Below are positions 41,855 to 48,571 of a DNA stretch of 64,000 bases, piece after piece. The position numbers were made by a program, and so were the translations under genes. The notes under the pieces were generated by a model. That model searched no databases. It was not told where the DNA came from and saw only the letters and a list, made by a program, of their open reading frames with translations. The stretch is from JALOAR01 sp041649615 (GTDB lineage Bacteria > Patescibacteriota > Minisyncoccia > UBA6257 > Colwellbacteraceae). The stretch spans positions 1-64,000 of the forward strand of contig JBAZMT010000002.1 of assembly GCA_041649615.1 (NCBI GenBank). Direction: 5' to 3'. Numbering within the stretch: position 1 is the first letter of the stretch; every line of letters starts with the position of its first letter.

Positions 41855-42319
41855 TTAAAATAAGGCTTGTTCAAGAAGCCTGTTGGCTTCATCGGGGTCG
41901 GGAAGGGTGACGTTTAGCGTATCAAATTCTTTTTTGATAAGGGAAGAGTTCATGTGAGTCGGGCCGTTTGAAGAAGCTTCGTAAAGAGCAACCGAAGTTT
42001 TCTCGGCTGATTCTCCATAGGAACGAATTTCTTTAAGCGTGATATCAATGTCGGCCTCAAAAGAAGCGGCGACCGAGTCAATGGAAGCGATTTCCGAAAC
42101 CGATTTCGTGACGCTCGGGGGCTTGATATCGCCGATCAATAAAATGACGAGAATCGTAGCCGCCATAACTACGGAACCGATCCAGAATTTGGGGAAGGCG
42201 AGTCTCGCGGAAGGAGACGGTTTTTCGGAGGCTAGAATGGAAAATTTCGCGGAAAGCGCAAAATCATCGTCCGGGACGATATTTTGCAACAATCTTAATT
42301 TTTCCGTTAAACGATCCAT
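41855..42319 (-). CDS. Putative membrane anti-sigma factor
   Basis: A 154-residue protein with a cytosolic N-terminal part of about 45 residues, one membrane helix (46-63, WIGSVVMAATILVILLIG) and an extracytoplasmic helical tail. The single-pass topology and its place one base after the sigma factor gene fit an anti-sigma factor that holds the sigma at the membrane. No zinc-binding HxxxCxxC motif is present, so it is not a ZAS-type anti-sigma. The role is inferred from topology and position. Confidence 0.65.
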   Translation of the reverse strand: MDRLTEKLRLLQNIVPDDDFALSAKFSILASEKPSPSARLAFPKFWIGSVVMAATILVILLIGDIKPPSVTKSVSEIASIDSVAASFEADIDITLKEIRSYGESAEKTSVALYEASSNGPTHMNSSLIKKEFDTLNVTLPDPDEANRLLEQALF

Positions 42320-42320
42320 T

Positions 42321-42860
42321 TTATTTTTCGTTCAATATGGTTCTTATTTTTTGAAGAGCCCGGTGTTGAATCAATTTTACCGCTCCTTCGGATTTGTTTA
42401 TGGTCTCCGACACTTCTTTCACGGACAAATCTTCAATGAAGCGCATGATGATCACGTCGCGTTCAATGTCTTTTAATTCGTGCAAAGAAGCCATTATGCG
42501 AGCGATGTCCTTTCGGTCATCAATGTCCGAAATGTCGGGGCGAAAGATAAGTTTTTCCGAGACGAACTCCTCGTCAATGCTTATAACCGGTTTGGTTCTT
42601 CTATAGCGGTCAATGATTAAATTTCTCGCTATCCGGTACAGCCAACTTGAAAAGGGAAGTCCTTTTTCGGAAAACCCCGAAATGTTCTGCCAGGCTTTTA
42701 AAAAAACTTGGTGGGCAAGGTCTTCAGCCTCCTCACGTTGGCCGACTTTAAGAAGGATGAAACGGTAAATGGCTGGAAGATAAAAATCGTAAAGTCGTCC
42801 AAAGGCTTCAGCCTCCCCACCCTTAGCTTCCAATATTAATTTGCGTTCATCCTCTAACAT
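42321..42860 (-). CDS. ECF-family RNA polymerase sigma factor
   Basis: A 179-residue sigma-70-related protein with region 2 (FGRLYDFYLPAIYRFILLKVGQREEAEDLAHQVFLKAWQNI, then SSWLYRIARNLIIDRYRR) and region 4 (LKDIERDVIIMRFIEDLSVKEVSETINKSEGAVKLIQHRALQKI). No region 1 or 3, so extracytoplasmic-function type. The ATG at 42860 is preferred over a GTG/ATG 42 bases upstream. Directly before it lies TGTAAC-N17-CGTT, a plausible promoter for the factor itself. It heads a three-gene operon with a membrane and a secreted protein. Confidence 0.93.
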   Translation of the reverse strand: MLEDERKLILEAKGGEAEAFGRLYDFYLPAIYRFILLKVGQREEAEDLAHQVFLKAWQNISGFSEKGLPFSSWLYRIARNLIIDRYRRTKPVISIDEEFVSEKLIFRPDISDIDDRKDIARIMASLHELKDIERDVIIMRFIEDLSVKEVSETINKSEGAVKLIQHRALQKIRTILNEK

Positions 42861-42864
42861 GGTA

Positions 42865-42891
42865 AACGAAAATAGGCCTCTATAGGTTACA
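42865..42891 (-). promoter_or_regulatory. Candidate ECF-type autoregulatory promoter
   Basis: On the minus strand TGTAAC (42891-42886), 17 bases, CGTT (42868-42865), then four bases to the ATG. This matches the TGtAAC-N16/17-CGT promoters of Bacillus-type ECF factors. The transcript would be leaderless. Confidence 0.6.
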
Positions 42892-42976
42892 AATAGCGGC
42901 ATTTTTCCCGCTTTTCATTGATTTTTCAGGATAGACGACCATAGGTTAATTTTACCAAAACAAAGACAGCCTGTTA

Positions 42977-42982
42977 TATAAT
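42977..42982 (+). promoter_or_regulatory. -10 box of small membrane gene
   Basis: TATAAT, seven bases before the ATG at 42990. Confidence 0.45.
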
Positions 42983-42989
42983 TATGTAG

Positions 42990-43199
42990 ATGGATATGGC
43001 AAGGACGGGAATAAAGAGGAAAATTTTGCCCCTTTTGGTGATTATCTCATGTTTTTTATTGGGAGGCCTTACGGCATATCTGATTTTTGGTGATAAAGAC
43101 GAGGGACTTTTTATAAGCTCTATGTTTAAAAATCCGACAGGACAACCGCATATTAAAGGACCGGACGAACCGCCGCCGTTGCCGATTTCTGGACAATAA
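42990..43199 (+). CDS. Small single-pass membrane protein
   Basis: A 69-residue protein with one membrane helix (about residues 11-34, ILPLLVIISCFLLGGLTAYLIFG) and a proline-rich external tail (KGPDEPPPLPISGQ). Unknown family. TATAAT lies seven bases before the ATG, so the message should be leaderless. It is divergent from the ECF sigma operon, with about 130 bp between the starts, but whether it belongs to that regulon is unclear. Confidence 0.55.
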   Translation: MDMARTGIKRKILPLLVIISCFLLGGLTAYLIFGDKDEGLFISSMFKNPTGQPHIKGPDEPPPLPISGQ

Positions 43200-43228
43200 A
43201 AGAGGCCTCAATTAGATTTAATTCCGAA

Positions 43229-43300
43229 GCGAGAGTAGCACAGTGGCCAGTGCGCCTGCCTTCCAAGCAGGATACGCGGGTTCGATTCCCGTCTCTCGCT
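43229..43300 (+). tRNA. tRNA-Gly (TCC)
   Basis: Acceptor GCGAGAG/CTCTCGC, anticodon stem CCTGC/GCAGG with loop CTTCCAA (TCC), regular T-arm, discriminator T. Confidence 0.95.
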
Positions 43301-43334
43301 CATAAGTGTCCCTGGAAGAGATATCAGAAAAAAT

Positions 43335-43364
43335 AAAAGAGCATGTTTTAAAACATGCTCTTTT
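43335..43364. terminator. 30-bp perfect palindrome
   Basis: Loopless palindrome, arms AAAAGAGCATGTTTT / AAAACATGCTCTTTT. It lies between tRNA-Gly and the convergent 43370 gene and can act in both directions. Confidence 0.8.
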
Positions 43365-43369
43365 TGGTT

Positions 43370-43714
43370 TCACATATTCCCTCTTGCTTCAAAGAGAGAG
43401 TCGCAGTACCTCTTTAAAACGAGATAAGCACTCCGTCCTCCGTCGTTAGAGAATGGAACGAAGGCCCCCCTTCGGAGACATAGGTCAGAAAAGACATTTC
43501 TATCCATAAGTCTCTCCTTGACGTTTTTGTCGAGATCCTGAGCGCGAATCGCCCAAGGCCTCCCGAACTCATCATAGATCGCTATGACGCCATTATTGAG
43601 ATCCCATGTCCAAGGGGATCCCATACCAATGGGTTTGCCATTTTCAAGGTGACCATACAAGAGAAGAAAATCGTGATTGAGTAAGTTAAAGGACAACATA
43701 TAATTCGTACCCAT
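43370..43714 (-). CDS. Accessory hypothetical protein, 114 residues
   Basis: A soluble 114-residue protein, aromatic-rich (YGHLENGKPIGMGSPWTWDLNNGVIAIYDEFGRPWAI), without a membrane segment or recognisable motif. The ATG at 43714 is chosen because it follows AGGAGG with eight bases spacing. The unit has a perfect TTGACA-N17-TATAAT promoter (43782-43810) and a leader of about 60 nt, plus a loopless terminator 6 bp after the stop. This layout differs from the leaderless core genes. Its arrangement parallels that of the 51-residue gene at 8534. Confidence 0.65.
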   Translation of the reverse strand: MGTNYMLSFNLLNHDFLLLYGHLENGKPIGMGSPWTWDLNNGVIAIYDEFGRPWAIRAQDLDKNVKERLMDRNVFSDLCLRRGAFVPFSNDGGRSAYLVLKRYCDSLFEARGNM

Positions 43715-43781
43715 CTTTGCGTTCCTCCTATCAGAACATCTTGCGGGCAAGAGCTAGTTAAAGATTTCTAACTCTCCCTTC

Positions 43782-43810
43782 ATTATAGCATATTTTATCT
43801 ATATTGTCAA
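43782..43810 (-). promoter_or_regulatory. Perfect sigma-70 promoter of the 114-residue gene
   Basis: The minus strand reads TTGACA (43810-43805), 17 bases, TATAAT (43787-43782). Confidence 0.85.
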
Positions 43811-43954
43811 GTTATCATTGATTTTACCAGTTATTTAAGACTAGACTCAATGTGAAGCTAGCCCTTGTATTCCATATTTTCTATTGGAAATAGGGATACC
43901 CGGGCATCGCTCGGCGAGAATATGAAAATAGATTTTCCTATTCTCGCTTCGCTC

Positions 43955-44026
43955 GCCCTTGTCGTTCAATGGATAGGACGCAAGATTGCGGATCTTGAAA
44001 TAGGGGTTCGATTCCCTTCAGGGGCA
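43955..44026 (+). tRNA. tRNA-Arg (GCG)
   Basis: Acceptor GCCCTTG/CAGGGGC, D-arm GTTC/GGAC with the AATGGATA loop shared with the other tRNA-Arg genes, anticodon stem CAAGA/TCTTG with loop TTGCGGA (GCG, 43988-43990), T-arm AGGGG/CCCTT, discriminator A. Bacteria normally read CGU/CGC/CGA with tRNA-Arg(ACG) carrying inosine; here position 34 is G. Confidence 0.9.
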
Positions 44027-44033
44027 CAAAAAA

Positions 44034-44053
44034 ACATCCCGCTTTGCGGGATG
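44034..44053 (+). terminator. Terminator after tRNA-Arg(GCG)
   Basis: AACATCCCGC-TTT-GCGGGATGTT-type hairpin followed by CGTGTTTTT. Confidence 0.7.
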
Positions 44054-44067
44054 TTCGTGTTTTTAAA

Positions 44068-44559
44068 TCATCCGGATTCTTTTTCTTGCTTGTACAGATG
44101 TTCGTTCAACCTTCTGAAAAACGTCTGAATGTTTCTTCTGGAGAGGTCGCGACCGTCCTCAAAGAAAAAGATGTTTGTTTTAAGGTCGGAAAGACCGATG
44201 AATTTTCCGGGAAAGATTTCTTCCTGCGGATCAAACCATCTGCATCTCCGCCGAAAATCGGCTCTGCTGTGTATTCGCGCGACTATGGAAAAAATGTCCG
44301 GAATAGTCTCGCCAAGTTTGTCGTATCCCCCTTTAAGAATGTGGGGAAACTTATTGGCATCCTTCAAGGTAACGGAGAGAAAGTCAATCGTGTAAGGTTT
44401 GTTTTTCCAGTGGAAAGTAAGCCTATTGAAGGGTCCCTCCGATTTTATCGGTTTCAAGACCAGGCCTTTAACCTTTGCGAGCGCGCTTATCAACACCGAA
44501 GACCTGCATCCCGGAAAAAGAACGATGGTGGTTCTGTATTTCAACTGTTGCTCTTTCAA
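44068..44559 (-). CDS. Accessory hypothetical protein, 163 residues
   Basis: A soluble 163-residue protein, basic, with no recognised motif. It contains PGCRSSVLISALAKVKGLVLK and a C-terminal segment rich in Arg/Phe. The start is set at the TTG at 44559 because AAGGAG precedes it by seven bases; a GTG nine bases earlier would overlap that site. A TTGACC-N18-TATTAT promoter lies upstream (44591-44620). Like its neighbours at 43370, 45201 and 46089 it is a single-gene unit with a strong ribosome-binding site. Confidence 0.6.
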   Translation of the reverse strand: MKEQQLKYRTTIVLFPGCRSSVLISALAKVKGLVLKPIKSEGPFNRLTFHWKNKPYTIDFLSVTLKDANKFPHILKGGYDKLGETIPDIFSIVARIHSRADFRRRCRWFDPQEEIFPGKFIGLSDLKTNIFFFEDGRDLSRRNIQTFFRRLNEHLYKQEKESG

Positions 44560-44590
44560 AGAACTCACTCCTTTCGGTAAAACTAATGCG

Positions 44591-44620
44591 ATAATAACAA
44601 CCGAGCGTGAGAACGGTCAA
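44591..44620 (-). promoter_or_regulatory. Promoter of the 163-residue gene
   Basis: The minus strand reads TTGACC (44620-44615), 18 bases, TATTAT (44596-44591). It is back to back with the -10 box of the FMN reductase gene. Confidence 0.6.
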
Positions 44621-44635
44621 GAAACGAGCGCCTGT

Positions 44636-44641
44636 TATAAT
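44636..44641 (+). promoter_or_regulatory. -10 box of the FMN reductase gene
   Basis: TATAAT, six bases before the ATG at 44648. Confidence 0.45.
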
Positions 44642-44647
44642 TAATTC

Positions 44648-45196
44648 ATGAATATTCCGATAATATTGGGAACCGGAAGAGAGGGGAGAATTTCGGAAAG
44701 AGCGGCGGAGTACGTTAAATCCGTCATAGTGGAATCAGGACATAATACGGAAATAATTGATCCGCGCGATTACAAGTTTTTATTTACCGATAACGAGACT
44801 TCCAGAGGAGACGGTTATCGCGAAAAAATAAAGAACGTAGATGCGCTCGTAATAGTTACGCCGGAGTATAATCACAGTTTTCCCGGAGAATTAAAAATAC
44901 TTTTAGATACCGCCTACGAGGAATATTTTTATAAGCCCGTAGGCATTTGCGGGGTTTCGGCGAGTCCATTCGGGGGAGCGAGAGCAGTGGAACAGTTAAA
45001 GCCGACACTTTCAGAATTAAGAATGTTTATCGGAAGAGAATCCGTATTCTTCAGTTCGGCAAGAGAATTATTCGGTGAGGCCGAAATAAAAGACAAATCG
45101 TTTAAAGGACGGGTGAAGGCAATGTTAGACGAGATTGTTTTAATCGCGGGTAAAGTTAAACCCCTCTCCAGTTTTAAAACTGGAGAGGGGTTTTAA
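44648..45196 (+). CDS. NADPH-dependent FMN reductase-like flavoprotein
   Basis: A 182-residue flavodoxin-fold protein of the NADPH:FMN/quinone/chromate reductase group. N-terminal PIILGTGREGRISERAAEYV is the FMN phosphate loop; VIVTPEYNHSFPGELKILLD is the family hallmark; ICGVSASPFGGARAVEQLKP follows. It probably reduces FMN or quinones with NAD(P)H. TATAAT lies six bases before the ATG. The last 11 codons are made by the stem of the terminator, and the stop codon sits in its T-tract. Confidence 0.88.
   Translation: MNIPIILGTGREGRISERAAEYVKSVIVESGHNTEIIDPRDYKFLFTDNETSRGDGYREKIKNVDALVIVTPEYNHSFPGELKILLDTAYEEYFYKPVGICGVSASPFGGARAVEQLKPTLSELRMFIGRESVFFSSARELFGEAEIKDKSFKGRVKAMLDEIVLIAGKVKPLSSFKTGEGF
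45158..45193 (+). terminator. Terminator embedded in the end of the FMN reductase gene
   Basis: 36-bp perfect palindrome, arms ACCCCTCTCCAGTTTT and its complement, with no loop. It encodes the last residues (KPLSSFKTGEGF) and is followed by TTTTAATTAA. Confidence 0.8.
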
Positions 45197-45200
45197 TTAA

Positions 45201-45542
45201 TCATTCGTTTTTAGCTGAATGCTTTTTTCTTAAGTTAAAGATTCCCTTAAGTAACATTAGACCGCCCGTTCCTACGCCGATTTTGGCAGCAATGAGTTCG
45301 CCGGTTAAAAGCTCCGAAGAAACCGTTAAATAAGAGGCTTCAGCGAACTTTATGAGCGCGACGAAGAGCCAGTGTCCCAGCAGAGACATCACAACTACGC
45401 TTATACCTAGCGTAAGAAGGCTAATTCTTGAGTTCGAGAGCGAACGAAACCAATTCGCGGTGAACTCATCTTTTTCTTCGGGAAGCATTTCTCTTGTAGT
45501 TACAGCTTCTTTCGAAAAAAGAGCCTTTTTTGGGTTGGTCAT
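45201..45542 (-). CDS. Accessory membrane protein, 113 residues
   Basis: A 113-residue protein with a polar N-terminus (residues 1-38) and two membrane helices (about 40-65 and 75-102), ending in a basic tail. Unknown family. The ATG follows AAGGAGG with eight bases spacing. Upstream on this strand is TTGACA with a weak TAATCC or TGTAAT box. Confidence 0.6.
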   Translation of the reverse strand: MTNPKKALFSKEAVTTREMLPEEKDEFTANWFRSLSNSRISLLTLGISVVVMSLLGHWLFVALIKFAEASYLTVSSELLTGELIAAKIGVGTGGLMLLKGIFNLRKKHSAKNE

Positions 45543-45609
45543 TTAAATAACCTCCTTTCTAAAGATCTAGTTTTGGATTACATCTAATTCGAGGTCTTGT
45601 CAAACAAAG

Positions 45610-46011
45610 CTATTCAGTTGTCTTACCGTCGAAATGTTCTTCGTTCGCCAAAGCTTCCGCTTTAGTCTTATGAATCGTGCCGTTTTTATGCTCGGCGGGA
45701 GAATAAATGGTATAGACTTTCAATTTTTCGGTCTCTGACGCGTTTATAATGTTATGAAGCGTTCCCGCGGGAATGACGATGGCCGAACCGTCTTCAATCT
45801 CGTGCGAAATGCCGTTTAAAACGGCGAGGCCTTTGCCCGCTTCAACGCGAAAGAATTGATCGCGGTCATCGTGAGTTTCTTCACCGATTTCTTCTTTGGG
45901 TAAGAGAGACATCAATACAAGCTGGCTGTGAGGAGCGGTATATAAGATTTTCCTGAAATTATCGTTCTTAAGGGTATCTTGCTCAATATTTTTTACAATG
46001 TATCCGTTCAT
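45610..46011 (-). CDS. Cupin-domain protein (second)
   Basis: A 133-residue cupin with motif 1 GEETHDDRDQFFRVEAGKGLAVL (His and Asp/Gln positions) and motif 2 AIVIPAGTLHNIINAS. The metal set is less complete than in the 35315 cupin. Families like this include mannose-6-phosphate isomerase-like proteins in CPR genomes. Single gene; substrate unknown. Confidence 0.8.
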   Translation of the reverse strand: MNGYIVKNIEQDTLKNDNFRKILYTAPHSQLVLMSLLPKEEIGEETHDDRDQFFRVEAGKGLAVLNGISHEIEDGSAIVIPAGTLHNIINASETEKLKVYTIYSPAEHKNGTIHKTKAEALANEEHFDGKTTE

Positions 46012-46088
46012 TTCATTTTTTTATTTGATTAAGCGACAATTCATTCTAACAAAAAACTCTCAATTACTTGAGAGCTGTCGTAAAGGTT

Positions 46089-46508
46089 CTAGTCGCGATT
46101 CGCTTTTGTCTCGGACTTTCCATATTTTGTGATCCATTCCGGATAGTAGATTAGGAGCGCGCGATCGTAGAGCTCAAACGCTTTTTTTACCAGAGCGAGA
46201 TTGAATTCTTCCACTTCGGAGTATACGATGACGCTTATCTTGCCGTGGTGTTCTACGCCATCAGGGGCTTTCGCGGAGTATTGCACCAGTTTTCTCGCGT
46301 ATCTACCGTTGAGGAAATGAACGGTTTCAAATCTTCCTTTCATTGCGTAGTGGGATACTTCCTCGTCTTCGTACTTTTCATTGATCGTCAGAGTAAATGG
46401 CTTATTCATTCCAAGAGAATGGGCAAAGTTCAAAAGATCCAGAAATATTTCCCAGCTGAACTTGATGTCTCGCATCTCTGGTCCCTCAACCTCAAGACAA
46501 CAATACAT
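46089..46508 (-). CDS. Accessory hypothetical protein, 139 residues
   Basis: A soluble 139-residue protein, mixed alpha/beta, starting MYCCLEVEGPEMRDIKFSWE. No family recognised. It has a strong AAGGAGG site seven bases before the ATG and TTGACA about 60 bp upstream, but no good -10 box. An adjacent hairpin (CTCTCAA-TTAC-TTGAGAG, near 46048) may be its terminator. Confidence 0.6.
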   Translation of the reverse strand: MYCCLEVEGPEMRDIKFSWEIFLDLLNFAHSLGMNKPFTLTINEKYEDEEVSHYAMKGRFETVHFLNGRYARKLVQYSAKAPDGVEHHGKISVIVYSEVEEFNLALVKKAFELYDRALLIYYPEWITKYGKSETKANRD

Positions 46509-46571
46509 TTCAAAACCTCCTTATTTTGTTGTTAAGAACTAACTTCTACAATTGATTTGTTGATTTGTCAA

Positions 46572-47183
46572 TTATTGTTTGAGATTTTTAATCAATTTTA
46601 CAATTTCCGGAAATTTTGCGACGAGAAAATGACCCTTTTTACTCTTATAGATGGTTATATGAGCTTGCTTTAAATTTTTTCTGTATTTTTCTGCGTGAAC
46701 GACAGGAACAACGTTATCGTCTGCCGAAAAGAACAAATAAAGATTTTTCGTATTTTCTTCAAGCAAAGATAGGCCAGATTTCAACCGAAATCCGCCGGGA
46801 ATGATTCTACTTTCCGGAAAACCATCATATGGCGGAGCAATAAGAAAAACGCCTAAAATTTTCTTCGGAAATTTATTTTCAGACAAATATTTGGAAAGAA
46901 ACATTCCTCCGAGAGAAGAACCAATAAAGATAGCGTTGTTTTTTATTAACGGAAGAAATCGTTCAAAATAAATTTTCCACTCTTCATATTTTGCATTTTC
47001 CCGGCAGGGCATGCGAAGACGAATTAATTCATATTTTTTTCCAAGCTTTCTATCTAAAAAGGCGTCTTTCCATCCCTCTCTTTTCTTTACGGAAACTTTT
47101 TGGTTTTTGAGATACGATAAATAATCTTTTTTATTTTTAAACACATCTCCTCCGCGAACTATAAAAATTTGGGTTTTAGTCAT
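46572..47183 (-). CDS. Alpha/beta hydrolase, RBBP9/YdeN-like
   Basis: A 203-residue serine hydrolase of the short RBBP9/DUF1749-like type. The nucleophile elbow is GSSLGG (S near residue 91), the acid is in FFSADDNVVP, and the catalytic His is in SKKGHFLV. The N-terminal RGGDVFKNKKDYLSYLKNQ fits that family. TATAAT lies ten bases before the ATG and overlaps the 3' end of the GIY-YIG gene. Substrate unknown. Confidence 0.82.
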   Translation of the reverse strand: MTKTQIFIVRGGDVFKNKKDYLSYLKNQKVSVKKREGWKDAFLDRKLGKKYELIRLRMPCRENAKYEEWKIYFERFLPLIKNNAIFIGSSLGGMFLSKYLSENKFPKKILGVFLIAPPYDGFPESRIIPGGFRLKSGLSLLEENTKNLYLFFSADDNVVPVVHAEKYRKNLKQAHITIYKSKKGHFLVAKFPEIVKLIKNLKQ

Positions 47184-47194
47184 TTTATAGAAAA

Positions 47195-47428
47195 TTATAG
47201 GATATGTTTTTTCGTAAATGCTCTTCCGGAACCGGACTTAAGATATTTCTCGAAAGAAAACGCCTTATATTTATCTGTGAAAGCGACATAGAACTCTAAT
47301 TCTACTGGCAATCTATTTGTTGTTGCGGGAACATATCCATTTTTATGTCTGCTCAATCGTTCTTCAATATTATCGGTACAGCCTATATAGAATCCGTTTT
47401 TACACTTGATGCTGTAAACATAATACAT
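47195..47428 (-). CDS. GIY-YIG domain protein
   Basis: A 77-residue single-domain GIY-YIG nuclease-fold protein. The motif halves are YYVYSIKC (YVY for GIY) and FYIGCTDNIEERLSRHKNG (YIG plus catalytic Arg), with a Glu in FSFEKYLKSGSGRAF. It belongs to the small UPF0213/YhbQ-like group that is common in bacteria, and it could be a nuclease or a relic of mobile DNA. TACAAT lies eight bases before the ATG. Confidence 0.88.
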   Translation of the reverse strand: MYYVYSIKCKNGFYIGCTDNIEERLSRHKNGYVPATTNRLPVELEFYVAFTDKYKAFSFEKYLKSGSGRAFTKKHIL

Positions 47429-47441
47429 TTTTACTAATTGT

Positions 47442-47657
47442 AACCCGCTTTCGCTTAACTACTGCGGACTGTGTCACGCCGTAGCCAAGCTTCAGCGTGG
47501 CGAAGGCGATGGCGATTTCCGGAAGTTTGAACCGGCGTTTGCGGCGAAGACCATAAGTTACAGTCGCCTTGATAGAATTGTGGGCGATTTACGCCGTATC
47601 TACAAAGAGAATCCTGCTTATTTCGATGTTCCGTCATTTGCGCAAAGAATCTATTAG
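47442..47657 (+). pseudogene. C-terminal gene remnant, foreign composition
   Basis: An open frame of about 71 codons without a start codon. It reads AKLQRGEGDGDFRKF, AFAAKTISYSRLDRIV, and ends YFDVPSFAQRIY before TAG. Amino-acid content looks like genuine protein and G+C content is higher than around. Adjacent sequence upstream contains a GCCGTAG...-type repeat. The family was not recognised. It appears to be the 3' end of a gene brought in by transfer and then truncated. Confidence 0.5.
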
Positions 47658-47699
47658 ATACATTGGACTTACTATACAGATTTGATAAGTAACTCTAAT

Positions 47700-48308
47700 C
47701 TATAGCTCCACAGTGCGAAGACGAGGAAACAGCTCGATCAACAATTCTTCTCCCTTCTCGGTCTTGATGGGGCCGAGTATGACCCGCACGAATGGCACCT
47801 TGTTCTTGGCGCGGAAGTCGGCGAGTGCTTGCCAGTCGGGAGCATGCATTTGCGGCGCAAGATTGAGCGCAAGGTAGAGACTAAGATAAGGGGAGGGTGA
47901 ATATCCTTTCGAGAATATCTTTTGTAGCTCGCTGGTAACTGAAGCCGTGAAGTCGCCGCTGAACTGATGATCGGTGAGCCGCTTCATTTGGAAGACATCG
48001 CCACTGAAGCCGTCTCTTGGCGTGGCGTTGGAGTCGGCCGCGTCGAGGATGAGAATATCGACGTCGGTATCATCTTTACGGAATCTCTTTATTGCCTCGT
48101 TCTTGGTGAGCGCCCCAGCTTTCATCTGCCGCAAGCCCTCCTCGATAACCGGAATGCCGACTAAGAACGGCTTTTTGAATTCCTTTTCATACAAACGCTT
48201 GAGGCGTACTGCCTCCGACAATTCAGTGTCGCGACTATCGCGTCCTTCACCGAATTGGCGCAAGTATTCGATGATTTCTTGCTCTGTGCAGTAGATAAAA
48301 TGCTCCAT
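47700..48308 (-). CDS. Hypothetical protein, 202 residues, probably acquired
   Basis: A soluble 202-residue protein starting MEHFIYCTEQEIIEYLRQFG. It contains long helical stretches and the C-terminal segment KVPFVRVILGPIKTEKGEELLIELFPRL. I do not recognise the family. Codon use (many CTG, CGC, GCG in G+C-rich form) differs from the flanking core genes, and it is next to a truncated gene with the same bias, so this 1-kb patch was probably acquired. A weak AAAGGG lies nine bases before the ATG. Confidence 0.6.
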   Translation of the reverse strand: MEHFIYCTEQEIIEYLRQFGEGRDSRDTELSEAVRLKRLYEKEFKKPFLVGIPVIEEGLRQMKAGALTKNEAIKRFRKDDTDVDILILDAADSNATPRDGFSGDVFQMKRLTDHQFSGDFTASVTSELQKIFSKGYSPSPYLSLYLALNLAPQMHAPDWQALADFRAKNKVPFVRVILGPIKTEKGEELLIELFPRLRTVEL

Positions 48309-48369
48309 AATTCGAATCCCTTTAACTCTCCACTTTCAAAACCCTTTATCTAAGCCCTAAAAACGCTGG

Positions 48370-48456
48370 CGGAGAGGCAGGGATTCGAACCCTGGAAGCC
48401 CTTGCGAGCTTAACACGTTAGCACCGTGTCCCATTCGACCACTCTGGCACCTCTCC
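48370..48456 (-). tRNA. tRNA-Ser (GCT)
   Basis: Class II tRNA: acceptor GGAGAGG/CCTCTCC, anticodon stem ACACG/CGTGT with loop GTGCTAA (GCT), long variable arm AAGCTCGCAAGGGCTT, discriminator G. Confidence 0.95.
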
Positions 48457-48571
48457 AAGACTCATAAAATTTACTATCAAAACGGTTCATTTACAACTCG
48501 TTCGGGACGCTGCGATATTGGCAAATATGTTATTATTCCAGGATAAGATTCGGGAAAGATCAAATAAATCA

